Shown: positions 45,037 through 54,515, counted from the stretch's first letter. The stretch: DNA of 64,000 nucleotides from Pseudoalteromonas sp. XI10 (GCF_001469895.1 NZ_LOPY01000047.1:124001-188000); one strand, 5' to 3'. The notes: generated by a model not told the origin, from the letters alone. Numbers and translations: made by a program.

Positions 45037-45246
45037 ATGTCACAAATGACACTCACACAAAAACTTGCCACTTTACAACCTTTGGTTGATCTAAACTTAT
45101 TTGAATCAAGTTTGGAGTACCGTAACCGCATCTTAAACTTACTTGCTGAGCAAGAACACTCACTGAATTTAATTAACAAAGAGTTTGGCAACGCTATGCC
45201 TGAAAGCTTTGGCTCAGAGAAAAAGTTTGTGTTGGGTTACAACTAA
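45037..45246 (+). CDS. Small protein of unknown function (69 aa)
   Basis: Seen: a strong GAGGAG ribosome-binding site six bases before ATG supports translation. The protein is soluble, helical and Leu-rich (LTQKLATLQPLVDLNLFESSLEYRNRILNLL), without cysteines or membrane segments. No family recognised. Followed by two hairpins. Probably monocistronic. Confidence 0.6.
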   Translation: MSQMTLTQKLATLQPLVDLNLFESSLEYRNRILNLLAEQEHSLNLINKEFGNAMPESFGSEKKFVLGYN

Positions 45247-45279
45247 TCTATGGTGACTTATTACCATCAAGATTTAAAC

Positions 45280-45338
45280 TGGCAGCTAGTGCCACTTTTT
45301 ACTTAAGTGAGCCATTAATACACAATTGATGGCTTTTT
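45280..45338 (+). terminator. Two tandem hairpins after the 69-aa gene
   Basis: TGGCA / TGCCA followed by CTTTTT (45280-45300), then AGCCAT / ATGGCT followed by TTTT (45310-45338). Each stem is short; together they make a plausible terminator. Confidence 0.6.
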
Positions 45339-45463
45339 ACACACATTTATCCTCTCAATCACATTATTTGCGTTCAAATTCCCTAACCAAACGACAAACT
45401 TGATTGTTTCTAGCCAAAAATTTGATAAGTTAGAAAAGATTTATCCACATTTTTGGAGCTCTC

Positions 45464-47602
45464 ATGCGTAAGACCTTAGTAGCAACTACGATTGCTAGTG
45501 TGCTTTTATTATCTGCTTGTAGTTCACAACAAGCCGACACTCAAACTCAAGTTGAAACTGCCGCTGAAACACAAACAGCTAATGTTGAAAACGTTCTTTT
45601 CAAGCCAAGCCCTTTACAATACATGGCTCCTGAGTTTGATAAAATTTCGACCAAAGACTACGAGCCAGCGTTTGAAGCAGGCATCGCACAGCAAAAAGCT
45701 GAAATTGCAAAGATTGCAAACAACCCAGAACCAGCAACATTTGAAAATACCCTTGTTGCAATGGAGTACTCTGGTGAGCTATTAGACCGCACGTCTGCGG
45801 CATTTTTTAACTTATCAGGTTTAATCTCTGACAGTGAGTACCAACGTATCGCCGCTAAAATGGCGCCGATTATGTCAGCTCACACTGATGACATTTACTT
45901 AAACAAAGCTTTATTTGCTCGCGTACAAAGCATTTACGACAACAAAGCGTCTTTAAATGCTGAAGATCAACGTCTTGTTGATTACTACTACAAAAAGTTC
46001 GTTAACGCGGGTGCAAAACTAACTGAAGCTGAAAAAGCAAAAATGCGTGAAATCAACGCAGAGCTTGCCAAGCTTTCAACTGAGTTTTCACAAAATATCT
46101 TAAAATCATTTAAAGAAGATGTGATTTTAGTTAAAGATAAAAGCGAGTTAGCGGGTTTATCTGAAGGTGAAATTGCAAGCCTTGCAGCTGCTGCCAAAAA
46201 AGCAGGTAAAGAAGGTTACATGATCACATTGGTGAACACGACTCGCCAACCTATCTTACAAAGCCTTGAAAACCGCAAGCTTCGTGAAAAGATTTGGACA
46301 ACTTCTTCAACGCGTGCACAAGCAACAAACAGCCCTATCATCATCAAAGAAACTAAGCTACGTGCAGAAAAAGCGGCATTACTTGGTTATAAAGATTGGG
46401 CTTCGTATGTAATGACTAATCGTATGGCGCAAACAACTGAAAATGTTTACGGCATCCTTGATGACTTAGCACCGAAAGCGGTTGCTAAAGCAGAAGCTGA
46501 AGCAGAGCAAATCCAACAAGTAATTAAAAAGTCAGGTGAAACGTTTGCGCTTCAACCTTGGGACTGGGCGTTTTACGCTGAAAAAGTTCGCCAAGAGAAG
46601 TACGACTTAGACCCAGCTTTAGTTAAGCCTTACTTTGAAATGCAGTCAGTGATCCACGACGGTTTATTCTTTGCGATGAATAAGCTTTACGGCATTACCT
46701 TTAAAGAGCGTAAAGACTTACCGGTTTATCACGAAGACGTCATGGTGTTTGAAGTATTTAACGAAGACGGTAGCGCTATCGGTCTATTCTACATGGACCC
46801 TTACGCACGTGAAGGTAAACGTGGTGGTGCATGGATGAGTGCTTATGTTAGCCAAAGCGGCCTTAAAAACACTATGCCTGTGATCTACAACGCACAGAAC
46901 ATTCCTAAGCCAGCTGAAGGTCAACCTACACTTATGACTTTCTCTGAAGTAACGACTATGTTCCATGAGTTTGGTCACGCTGCACACGGTTTATTCTCTG
47001 ATGTTAAATACCCAAGCTTAGCGGGTACGGCAACAGCTCGTGACTTCGTTGAATTCCCTTCACAAGCACACGAAGACTGGAATATTGAACCAACAGTACT
47101 TGCAAACTATGCCAAGCACTACAAAACAGGTGAACCAATTCCAAAAGCGCTTTTAAACAAAGTACTTGAATCACAAAAATTCAACCAAGGCTTTGATACA
47201 ACTGAGTATTTAGCTGCGGCACTACTTGATATGGAATGGCACTCATTTGGTGTTGATGCTGACATTACAGACGTTCAAAAGTTTGAACATGATGCATTAG
47301 ACAAGCACGGTATTGCTTACTACCCAGTACCACCACGCTATAAGTCTTGTTACTTTAGCCACACCTTTGCCGGTGGTTACTCAGCGGGTTATTACGCTTA
47401 CCTTTGGACTGAAGTATTCGCAGCAGATGCGTTTGCACACATGACCGAAGAAGGTGGTTTAACACGTGAAAACGGTGATAATTTCCGTAAAGAGATTTTA
47501 TCTAAAGGTAACAGCCGCGACTTAATGCAAAGCTACATTGAGTTCCGTGGTCAAAAACCAACAACAGACGCACTATTAAAGCGTCGTGGTTTAGTTGAAT
47601 AA
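45464..47602 (+). CDS. M3-family oligopeptidase/peptidyl-dipeptidase (Dcp-like) lipoprotein
   Basis: Seen: 712 aa with lipobox LLSAC (Cys at about 19), a Thr/Gln-rich linker and a full M3 domain. The zinc motif HEFGH lies at residues 501-505, followed by GLFSDVKYPSLAGT, and HGIAYYPVPPRYKSCYFSHTF is the M3 substrate-binding stretch. Known: Dcp removes C-terminal dipeptides and most homologues are cytosolic. The lipid anchor points to the periplasm, a variation seen in marine bacteria. It could supply dipeptides to the POT transporter. Own terminator. Confidence 0.93.
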   Translation: MRKTLVATTIASVLLLSACSSQQADTQTQVETAAETQTANVENVLFKPSPLQYMAPEFDKISTKDYEPAFEAGIAQQKAEIAKIANNPEPATFENTLVAMEYSGELLDRTSAAFFNLSGLISDSEYQRIAAKMAPIMSAHTDDIYLNKALFARVQSIYDNKASLNAEDQRLVDYYYKKFVNAGAKLTEAEKAKMREINAELAKLSTEFSQNILKSFKEDVILVKDKSELAGLSEGEIASLAAAAKKAGKEGYMITLVNTTRQPILQSLENRKLREKIWTTSSTRAQATNSPIIIKETKLRAEKAALLGYKDWASYVMTNRMAQTTENVYGILDDLAPKAVAKAEAEAEQIQQVIKKSGETFALQPWDWAFYAEKVRQEKYDLDPALVKPYFEMQSVIHDGLFFAMNKLYGITFKERKDLPVYHEDVMVFEVFNEDGSAIGLFYMDPYAREGKRGGAWMSAYVSQSGLKNTMPVIYNAQNIPKPAEGQPTLMTFSEVTTMFHEFGHAAHGLFSDVKYPSLAGTATARDFVEFPSQAHEDWNIEPTVLANYAKHYKTGEPIPKALLNKVLESQKFNQGFDTTEYLAAALLDMEWHSFGVDADITDVQKFEHDALDKHGIAYYPVPPRYKSCYFSHTFAGGYSAGYYAYLWTEVFAADAFAHMTEEGGLTRENGDNFRKEILSKGNSRDLMQSYIEFRGQKPTTDALLKRRGLVE

Positions 47603-47626
47603 TCTAAAATTATTCGCAAAATGATG

Positions 47627-47654
47627 AAAGCCCGCAATTAATGCGGGCTTTTTG
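47627..47654 (+). terminator. Terminator after the M3 peptidase gene
   Basis: AAAGCCCGCA / TGCGGGCTTT ten-base stem, ATTAA loop, five T after the stem start. Confidence 0.9.
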
Positions 47655-47691
47655 TTATAGTGCAATTTTTAAAATTACAAATTAATCAAAC

Positions 47692-48549
47692 ATGACCTAC
47701 TTATTTGCTGTAACCCTGCTTTGGGCCTTTTCGTTTAGTCTTATTGGTGTTTATTTAGCAGGCCAAGTGGATGCATGGTTTAGTGTGTTAATGCGCATTG
47801 GCTTGGCAACTTGCGTGTTTTTGCCCTTTTTACACTGGCGTAAAACCCCTAAAGCCTTAGCGCTAAAGCTCATGGCAATAGGCGCAGTACAGCTTGGTGT
47901 GATGTACAGCTTCTATTACCATTCCTTTTTGTACCTTAGCGTGCCCGAGGTACTGCTATTTACGGTAATGACGCCACTTTACATCACTTTGTTAAACGAT
48001 TTGCTTGAAAAGCGTTTTAATGCCAAGTTTTTATTCGCCGCAATGCTAGCTATTTTAGGTGCCGTTGCTATTCGCTATGAAGGCGTCGATGAAAACTATC
48101 TCATTGGTATGCTAATGGTTCAGGCTGCTAATATTTGCTTTGCTACCGGTCAAGTAACTTACAAACGTCTAATGCAATATGAGCAACTCCCCCACTCTCG
48201 GGTGTTTGCTTGGTTCTTCATTGGCGCTTTAATTGTCGCACTAATTTGTTACGGCTTATTTGGTGATACCAGTAAGCTACCCACCACAACGACACAATGG
48301 GGCGTGTTAATTTACTTAGGCACGATTGCTTCAGGGCTTGGTTATTTCGCGTGGAATAAGGGCGCAACTATTGTCAATGTAGGTGCCTTGGCTGTAATGA
48401 ATAACCTACTGATCCCAGCAGGGATCATCGTTAACATTGTGATTTGGAATCGTGATGCCGATATCATCAAGCTTGCCATCGGCGCAGCGATTATCTTATT
48501 AGCACTTATTATAAATCAGAAACTTAATAAAACTGCCACGGAGTCATGA
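47692..48549 (+). CDS. EamA/DMT-superfamily transporter
   Basis: Seen: 285 aa with ten membrane helices and two EamA repeats; the second begins near AANICFATGQVTYKRL. Known: drug/metabolite transporters export or import amino acids, carboxylates or nucleotide sugars. The substrate is unknown. No ribosome-binding site is visible before the ATG. The gene for the GDPD-family lipoprotein follows 35 bases later on the same strand and may be co-transcribed. Confidence 0.87.
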   Translation: MTYLFAVTLLWAFSFSLIGVYLAGQVDAWFSVLMRIGLATCVFLPFLHWRKTPKALALKLMAIGAVQLGVMYSFYYHSFLYLSVPEVLLFTVMTPLYITLLNDLLEKRFNAKFLFAAMLAILGAVAIRYEGVDENYLIGMLMVQAANICFATGQVTYKRLMQYEQLPHSRVFAWFFIGALIVALICYGLFGDTSKLPTTTTQWGVLIYLGTIASGLGYFAWNKGATIVNVGALAVMNNLLIPAGIIVNIVIWNRDADIIKLAIGAAIILLALIINQKLNKTATES

Positions 48550-48584
48550 TAGGCTAAACTCTATTCGATTAGAGGGATGCTGTT

Positions 48585-49814
48585 ATGCGCGCACTGGTTT
48601 TATGTTGTTTAGTTTTCGTTATTCAAGGCTGTAAGAATCTGCCTGTGGATCAGGCAGTGCAAGTGGGTGCTAGACCTTACTATTTAATCGACAAGATGAC
48701 AGATGGGCCGTTAAAGCAGCAACTTGCTGAATGCGGTAATGGCCCTTTTTACAAAACTGATTTTGTAATTGGTCATCGCGGTGCCCCCATGCAGTTTCCT
48801 GAGCACAGCAAAGAGTCATATTTAGCCGCTGCAAGAATGGGCGCTGGCGTACTTGAATGTGACGTCGCCTTTACTAAAGACAAACAACTCGTGTGTCGCC
48901 ATTCACAGTGCGATTTACACACCACTACCAACATTTTAGCGATTCCTGAGCTCGCTGCAAAATGCAGCCAACCTTTTACTCCGGCCAAAGACGGCCAACC
49001 AGCTCAAGCTAAATGCTGCACCAGCGATATCACCCAAACTGAGTTTTTAACCTTAAAAGCTAAAATGGATGGTGCCAATGCAAATGCCAAAACGGTCGCA
49101 GAGTATATGCAAGGCACACCAAGCTGGCGCACTGATTTATACGCAAACAGTGGCACTGTTATGACCCACCAGCAAAGCATTGAGTTATTCAAATCTCTAG
49201 GTGTAAAAATGACACCCGAGCTAAAAAGTCCAGAAGTCAGCATGCCATTTAACGGTTTTAGTCAGCAAGATTATGCGCAAAAAATGCTTGATGAGTATCG
49301 AGCTTTAGGTGTGAATAGCCAAGATGTTTATCCGCAATCATTTAATCTTGAAGATGTGAAGTATTGGCTAAACAATCACCCTGAATTTGCAAGCAACAGT
49401 ATTTATCTTGATGGCCGAGATGAGCAAGCAGACTTTGATGCTATGGATGAAACAACTTGGCAGCCTTCAATGCAGGCTCTATATAACGATGGAGTACGCA
49501 TTATCGCACCGCCAATGTGGATGCTTTTGAGCCTTGATGAGTCAGGTGCAATCGTGCCTTCCCTTTATGCTATTAAAGCTAAACAAGCCGGTCTGAACAT
49601 CATTACTTGGAGTTTAGAGCGCTCTGGTCCATTAAATAATGGCGGTGGTTATTATTACCAGTCGATTGCCCGTGTAATTAAACAAGATGGGCAAATGATG
49701 AAAGTGATAGACGTCCTTGCTAAGCAAGTGGGTGTGATGGCTATTTTCTCTGACTGGCCTGCTACTCTTACCTATTACGCAAGCTGTATGCAGTATCCTG
49801 CCTCAGAGAGTTAA
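48585..49814 (+). CDS. Glycerophosphodiester phosphodiesterase-family lipoprotein
   Basis: Seen: 409 aa. VIQGC near residue 16 is a plausible lipobox. The GDPD fold carries His64-Arg65 (GHRGAP), Glu73 (PEHS), Glu91/Asp93 (ECDV) and His106 (CRHS), the catalytic and metal residues. An insertion of about 80 residues with several cysteines (CSQPF, KCCTSD) follows the first strand, unlike short GDPDs. Known: hydrolyses glycerophosphodiesters to glycerol-3-phosphate and alcohol. Inferred: a periplasmic enzyme scavenging phospholipid head groups. Possible alternative substrate in view of the insertion. Confidence 0.85.
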   Translation: MRALVLCCLVFVIQGCKNLPVDQAVQVGARPYYLIDKMTDGPLKQQLAECGNGPFYKTDFVIGHRGAPMQFPEHSKESYLAAARMGAGVLECDVAFTKDKQLVCRHSQCDLHTTTNILAIPELAAKCSQPFTPAKDGQPAQAKCCTSDITQTEFLTLKAKMDGANANAKTVAEYMQGTPSWRTDLYANSGTVMTHQQSIELFKSLGVKMTPELKSPEVSMPFNGFSQQDYAQKMLDEYRALGVNSQDVYPQSFNLEDVKYWLNNHPEFASNSIYLDGRDEQADFDAMDETTWQPSMQALYNDGVRIIAPPMWMLLSLDESGAIVPSLYAIKAKQAGLNIITWSLERSGPLNNGGGYYYQSIARVIKQDGQMMKVIDVLAKQVGVMAIFSDWPATLTYYASCMQYPASES

Positions 49815-49903
49815 CTGAGCATCAATAAATTTCAAGGGCTTTTACTCGTCCAAAAGGTGGGGCTGAGGTATTATTAGCTAAACCGTTTTTTACAAGGATA
49901 AAC

Positions 49904-50641
49904 ATGATTATTCAGCACCATAGCCACGACATAGCGACCAACACAGGTGTAATGCGCACCAGTATTTATCGTCCTGTAGAAGAAGGTAAATACCCGTGTA
50001 TTATCTTCTATTCTGAGATTTTCCAAGAAACAGCACCAATTGCACGCTCTGCGGCAATACTTGCTGGTCATGGTTTTGTCGTGTTAGTGCCAGAAGTTTT
50101 TCATGAGTTAAATCCTATTGGGACAGTACTTGCCTATGACGATGCTGGTAAAGACAAAGGCAATGCCGACAAATGGGCAAAACCGCTTGAGAGCCATGAC
50201 TCAGATACTGACGCCTTAATTGCATTTGCACGTCAGCAAGATTACTGCACAGGAAAAGTAGGTGCGATGGGCGTATGTATTGGTGGTCACCTTGCATACC
50301 GTGCTGCATTAAACCCAAGTATCAAAGCCGCTTTTTGTTTATACGCAACAGATATACACAGCGATACTTTACCAGCACAAGCGGGTAACAACTCATTTGA
50401 GCGCATGGCAGATATTAAAGGTGAGATCCACTTTGTTTGGGGTAAACAAGACCCACATGTACCAAAAGAAGGCCGTCTTAAAATTTACCAACAAGCGGTG
50501 GCAACAGGCATTAATTACCAGTGGCAAGAAGTGAACGCCCAACATGCGTTTATGCGCGACGAAGGCGACCGATACGACCCAGCTCTTGCCATCAGCATGT
50601 ATCAACAAGCAGTCGCTTTATTTAATCGCACACTTGTTTAA
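49904..50641 (+). CDS. Dienelactone hydrolase-family protein
   Basis: Seen: 245 aa alpha/beta hydrolase with nucleophile Cys125 in GVCIGG, Asp183 (GKQDPHVP) and His214 (NAQHAF). A Cys nucleophile is typical of true dienelactone hydrolases. AAGGA precedes the ATG. Known: hydrolyses dienelactone to maleylacetate in chloroaromatic breakdown, but many homologues act on other lactones or esters. No aromatic degradation genes adjoin. Its stop shares TTAA with the LysR gene stop. Confidence 0.87.
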   Translation: MIIQHHSHDIATNTGVMRTSIYRPVEEGKYPCIIFYSEIFQETAPIARSAAILAGHGFVVLVPEVFHELNPIGTVLAYDDAGKDKGNADKWAKPLESHDSDTDALIAFARQQDYCTGKVGAMGVCIGGHLAYRAALNPSIKAAFCLYATDIHSDTLPAQAGNNSFERMADIKGEIHFVWGKQDPHVPKEGRLKIYQQAVATGINYQWQEVNAQHAFMRDEGDRYDPALAISMYQQAVALFNRTLV

Positions 50642-51549
50642 ATCGTCATAGTGGCTACTTGATTAGTAAAATAATCCTTCAAGTAATCAAGTAAAACCCG
50701 CAGCTTTTTACTTCCCGCCGCCCCTGGCGGGAATACGCCATAAAGTTCAATATCAGCAGTTTTGTAATCATCTAAGATTGTGCGTAACAATCCTGCTTTG
50801 ATCCTTGGCAATGCATCATAAACTGGGATTTTCGCTAAGCCATGCCCGGCTTCTACAAAGGCAGTTCGTGCAGCAGCGTTATTGGTACTTATGCCACCAC
50901 TAACTGCCACCTCAAAGCGGCGTTTATCTTTTTCGAGCGTGACAACAGCACTACTTGGTTGATACACCACCCATGTATGCTCCGCTAAATCGGCGATGCT
51001 CTTTGGTATAGGGTATTTTGTAAAGTAATCGACTGAGCCACATAAGCAAGTAGCCATACTTGCAAGTTTAGTGGCTTGTAAGTTTGAGCTTTCAAGGGCC
51101 ACGCCTCTAATCGCTAAGTCGTAGCCTTCTTTGATGATATCAACCACATCATCACTAAGCTGTAAATCAATATCAATTTTCGGATACAAACGCTTAAACT
51201 GAGCCAGTGCCGGTACCACAAGTTGCAAGCCTACATTCACCGGGCAACTCAATTTAATAACCCCAACCGGTTCACTCTTTAAGTTTTCAAGGTGTAAGTT
51301 AGCAGCCTCAGCGTGCTCGGTGATAGCCTGACAACGTTCATAATACGCCATACCTGCTTCGGTGAGGGTCATGGTGCGTGTTGAGCGATTAAGCAAGGTA
51401 AGCTTTAGTTGCTGTTCTAATTTCTTTAAGTGATAGCTAACAACAGCCCTTGATAAACCAAGTTGCTGAGCTGCTTTAGTTAAGCTGCCTTGCTGCACAA
51501 TGTGGGCAAACACCACCATACTTTTTAGCTGCTCAAACGATACTTTCAT
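50638..51549 (-). CDS. LysR-family transcriptional regulator
   Basis: Seen: 303 aa from the ATG at 51549, with AGGAG five bases upstream; a longer frame from 51636 lacks this support. N-terminal winged HTH (FAHIVQQGSLTKAAQQLGLSRAVVSYHLKKLEQQL) and a periplasmic-binding-like effector domain. Closest in style to CrgA/DsdC-like LTTRs that regulate oxidoreductase genes. It is divergent from the DJ-1/PfpI gene 134 bases away, the classical arrangement of a LysR regulator with its target. Effector unknown. Confidence 0.92.
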   Translation of the reverse strand: MKVSFEQLKSMVVFAHIVQQGSLTKAAQQLGLSRAVVSYHLKKLEQQLKLTLLNRSTRTMTLTEAGMAYYERCQAITEHAEAANLHLENLKSEPVGVIKLSCPVNVGLQLVVPALAQFKRLYPKIDIDLQLSDDVVDIIKEGYDLAIRGVALESSNLQATKLASMATCLCGSVDYFTKYPIPKSIADLAEHTWVVYQPSSAVVTLEKDKRRFEVAVSGGISTNNAAARTAFVEAGHGLAKIPVYDALPRIKAGLLRTILDDYKTADIELYGVFPPGAAGSKKLRVLLDYLKDYFTNQVATMTI

Positions 51550-51574
51550 AAAAACTCCTAATCTAACCTGAATG

Positions 51575-51585
51575 ATTGTATCAAT
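51575..51585. promoter_or_regulatory. ATTG-TAT-CAAT palindrome in the LysR/DJ-1 divergent spacer
   Basis: A LysR-type T-N11-A-like dyad lies 26 bases upstream of the regulator start. This is the expected place for autoregulatory binding, but the motif is short. Confidence 0.3.
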
Positions 51586-51683
51586 TATTAAACCAATGAA
51601 GTCAAATTTATCTGCGTTGTTTAACTCTATTTTCACCCCTATAGTGTTATCAACGATGCTTAATACACAAAAAGGGATTCACT

Positions 51684-52370
51684 ATGTCAGCTAAGAAAAT
51701 TTTAATGGTACTCACTTCACACGATGAACTTGGCGATACCGGCCATAAAACAGGCTTTTGGGTTGAAGAATTTGCAGCGCCCTATTACGCATTTATTGAT
51801 GCTGGTGTAGAGGTAACTTTAGCCTCTGTTAAAGGTGGCCAACCTCCGGTTGATCCAAACAGTGCAGCTCCTGATGCAGCAACCGATGCCACAAAACGTT
51901 TTGAGCAAGACAGTGCGGCAAAAACTTTAATGGCTAACACTAAACCTCTGGCTGAAGTTAAAGCCGATGATTTTGATGCGGTATTTTACCCTGGTGGCCA
52001 TGGTCCGTTATGGGACTTAGTTGATAACCAAGATTCAATTAGCTTGATTGAGCAATTTCTTAATTCAGAGAAGCCAGTGGGTGCAGTATGTCACGCCAGT
52101 GCAGTATTACTGAATGCGAAAAATGCAGCTGGTAAATCTGTGGTATTTGATAAAAAAGTAACCGGCTTTAGTAATTCAGAAGAAGATGCCGTACAGCTTA
52201 CCAATGTTGTGCCATTACTTGTTGAAGATGAGTTAATCAAACAAGGTGGTCAGTATCAAAAAACCGATGATTGGGGCGAGCTTGCGATTGAAGATGGCCT
52301 ACTAATCACAGGGCAAAACCCTGCAAGCTCAGAGCTTGCTGCGAAAAAACTATTAACCAAATTAGGTTAA
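51684..52370 (+). CDS. DJ-1/PfpI-family protein (Hsp31-like glutamine amidotransferase fold)
   Basis: Seen: 228 aa with the nucleophile elbow AVCHAS (Cys136) and an early Glu (WVEEF, 28-29) that forms the DJ-1 acid pair; FYPGGHGPLWDL is the class mark. AAAGGGA precedes the ATG. Known: members act as glyoxalase III or deglycase-type enzymes on methylglyoxal, chaperones or amidases. With mgsA in the window a methylglyoxal role is possible but not linked by position. Probably controlled by the divergent LysR regulator. Confidence 0.9.
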   Translation: MSAKKILMVLTSHDELGDTGHKTGFWVEEFAAPYYAFIDAGVEVTLASVKGGQPPVDPNSAAPDAATDATKRFEQDSAAKTLMANTKPLAEVKADDFDAVFYPGGHGPLWDLVDNQDSISLIEQFLNSEKPVGAVCHASAVLLNAKNAAGKSVVFDKKVTGFSNSEEDAVQLTNVVPLLVEDELIKQGGQYQKTDDWGELAIEDGLLITGQNPASSELAAKKLLTKLG

Positions 52371-52397
52371 AATAGGTCAACATGCCCTAGGCCTTTA

Positions 52398-52438
52398 GTA
52401 AACACCTTGCATATCAAGGTGTTTACCTTCACTTTTAA
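52398..52438 (+). terminator. Hairpin after the DJ-1 gene
   Basis: Perfect 12-base stem GTAAACACCTTG / CAAGGTGTTTAC, then CTTCACTTTT. Strong stem, weak T run. Confidence 0.65.
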
Positions 52439-52482
52439 TAAGTTATACTCATTCGGTCACATTGATTTAAGAGCTTCTCATC

Positions 52483-53073
52483 ATGACTGAAAAAAAAGCT
52501 GTCAGAATTCCTCCTATCAGTAGTAAGCGATTCGCAATTTTAGGCATTATGCTAGTGTGCTTGGTACTGCAAATAATTAATACCCTACCCGGCATAAACT
52601 TAAACGGTTTAGGTATTTTGCCAAGACAAATGTCTGGTTTATCGGGGGTGTTTTTTGCGCCATTTTTACATGGTGGCTGGGCGCACCTTTTCAGTAACCT
52701 AGTGCCATTTGCTATTCTCGGCTGGCTAGTTTGCCAATTTAGCGTAAAGCGCTTTTGGCTGGTGTTTGCAGGCACTGCGCTCATTGGTGGATTACTAGTA
52801 TGGCTATTTGGCCGCAGCAATATTCATGTAGGGCTAAGTGGTGTTATCTACGGTTTATGGGGCTATTTAATTAGCTATGGCATTATGCACCGCTCATTCA
52901 AAGCCATTTTAATCAGTATTGCGGTTGTTGTGCTATACAGCGGCCTGATTTGGGGGGTCTTCCCGCAGCGCATTCATATTTCATTCGAAAGTCATTTATT
53001 CGGCGCAATTAGCGGCGCATTCATTGGCTATATTATGGCAAAGCGTGATAAACAAAAGAGCCCTAAGCTTTAA
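52483..53073 (+). CDS. Rhomboid-family intramembrane serine protease
   Basis: Seen: 196 aa with six membrane helices. Catalytic Ser119 (GLSGVIYG) and His171 (SFESHLFGAISGA) form the dyad, and HGGWAHLFSNLVPF is the N-terminal helix-2 signature. Known: cleaves membrane proteins within or near their helices. Substrate unknown; many bacterial rhomboids act in membrane protein quality control or signal release. Monocistronic. Confidence 0.9.
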   Translation: MTEKKAVRIPPISSKRFAILGIMLVCLVLQIINTLPGINLNGLGILPRQMSGLSGVFFAPFLHGGWAHLFSNLVPFAILGWLVCQFSVKRFWLVFAGTALIGGLLVWLFGRSNIHVGLSGVIYGLWGYLISYGIMHRSFKAILISIAVVVLYSGLIWGVFPQRIHISFESHLFGAISGAFIGYIMAKRDKQKSPKL

Positions 53074-53079
53074 ACTGAC

Positions 53080-53107
53080 AGCTGAAAGCTGAAAGCTGAA
53101 AGCTATA
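53080..53107. repeat. AGCTGAA heptamer tandem repeat
   Basis: Three perfect AGCTGAA units (53080-53100) plus a degenerate fourth (AGCTATA), in the 39-base gap between converging genes. AAGCTT flanks on both sides. Probably a slippage tract. Confidence 0.85.
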
Positions 53108-53112
53108 AGCTT

Positions 53113-54132
53113 CTAGTCTCTTAACTTCATTGTCACCATCACAACGCCATGGTCGGTACTTTGATCGTCATAGGCAAACTGTGGGTTGATTAAGTGCTGA
53201 TCATAGGTGTGATAATCAACGACCTCAAAAAAGCTGCCCTGAAACCCGGCATCAAACTCACGGGATAACAAAATATAATCAAATACTGAGCTGCTACTGC
53301 CAAAATAGTGGGTGGCTTCTCTGTCGTTCTCGGTGACAACATGGCGCTGATAGAGTTGCCAACTATCTTGTAGTTTGAACTCTGAACGAGATGGGCTATT
53401 TTGCCTATGACCGCTAAAACGAAGGTGGTCAGCGATTAAATGGTTGAGCACACCATCGTGTAACTCATTATTAAAGTCCCCCATCACAATCACAGGGTTA
53501 TTGGTGTGCGCTCTGCGCTTAATGATTTCAACGAGTAACAGCGCTGCTTCACTGCCACGCTGCATACTTGATGCCCAGCGCCCAAGGGCTTGCGATTTTA
53601 ACTGCATAACTAAGTTTTGCTGTTCGCTGTGGCTTTCATCATCTTGGTGATGGAGCATGCTGCGCTTTGATTTAAAGTGCACTACATAGCAATCGACGTG
53701 TCCTAAGTGAGGTACTTCAAGTGTCGCGCGAATAATACTGCGGCTAAAGTTAAAATTATCCCTCAAGCCCATCGCTAAAATATCATCTTGATCTGCCTCA
53801 ACCTGACTGACAGCAACAACTTTATAGCGTGAGGCAATGGCCACAACCGGATCGCGATAAATAAAGTCATCAATCACCGTTGGCTCATCAACCAATGCAA
53901 AATAAGGGTAACCCTCTGCGTTAACTTGTTGTTTTAGTTCATTGATACTGAACACTTCTTGAAAGCCAATAATATCTGGCTGCTGATTTTTAAGGTAATC
54001 GGCCAACCAGCGCTGCTTTTTGGCCCACTGCTCAGCGCTATAAATGCGCTGAAAATCATAAAATGCGTCAGGTGGCGCTAAATAATTATATAAATTAAAC
54101 GTTGCCACCTTTAGTTGACTGTTTTCTATCAC
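53113..54132 (-). CDS. Endonuclease/exonuclease/phosphatase (EEP) family protein
   Basis: Seen: 339 aa from GTG with AAGGA five bases upstream. EEP motifs: ATFNLYNY (Asn), IIGFQEVF (catalytic Glu), VMGDFNNEL (Asp-Asn) and STDHGVVMV (Asp-His). No signal peptide. Known: Mg-dependent hydrolases of nucleic acids, phosphoinositides or sphingomyelin; the substrate cannot be told. It starts eight bases after the SpoIIAA-like gene, so the two form an operon. Confidence 0.85.
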   Translation of the reverse strand: MIENSQLKVATFNLYNYLAPPDAFYDFQRIYSAEQWAKKQRWLADYLKNQQPDIIGFQEVFSINELKQQVNAEGYPYFALVDEPTVIDDFIYRDPVVAIASRYKVVAVSQVEADQDDILAMGLRDNFNFSRSIIRATLEVPHLGHVDCYVVHFKSKRSMLHHQDDESHSEQQNLVMQLKSQALGRWASSMQRGSEAALLLVEIIKRRAHTNNPVIVMGDFNNELHDGVLNHLIADHLRFSGHRQNSPSRSEFKLQDSWQLYQRHVVTENDREATHYFGSSSSVFDYILLSREFDAGFQGSFFEVVDYHTYDQHLINPQFAYDDQSTDHGVVMVTMKLRD

Positions 54133-54140
54133 TTAATTCC

Positions 54141-54515
54141 TTATTCGTGTAACCACTCAGTGGCAATAATTGGGTCTTCAAAGTATTTCACTTCGCCACT
54201 GATAAACCAGTTACCCACTTTGCTTGCCACTTGTTGCCAGTTTTTGTTACCAAGCACTGCTATACGGCAAAACTCTTTGTTATGTTTAAGGCCTAACTTA
54301 AAATCATCCCACGCCGCTTGTAACTCCCAGCCTTCTAACTCAGTAATATCAACATAGGCTCTTATTTTTGCACTCGGAACTGCTGCTACAGCATTATCTA
54401 TAAGAGGAGTGAGAGTTTTATAATCCTCGTGGGTAAGCTTTCCGACTACTTTAATTGTGAGATAAAAAGTCGTGCCAGTTCGCTCAAGGCCAATGGCTAA
54501 ACCATGCTTTTTCAT
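54141..54515 (-). CDS. SpoIIAA-like (STAS-fold) protein
   Basis: Seen: 124 aa from the ATG at 54515, chosen because AAGGAGG sits five bases before it. GLAIGLERTGTTFYLTIKVVGKLTHEDYKTLTPLID and RAYVDITELEGWELQAAWDD are typical of the SpoIIAA-like family (PF11964). Known: members bind small hydrophobic ligands or act as STAS scaffolds; function unclear. First gene of a two-gene unit with the EEP protein. Confidence 0.82.
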   Translation of the reverse strand: MKKHGLAIGLERTGTTFYLTIKVVGKLTHEDYKTLTPLIDNAVAAVPSAKIRAYVDITELEGWELQAAWDDFKLGLKHNKEFCRIAVLGNKNWQQVASKVGNWFISGEVKYFEDPIIATEWLHE

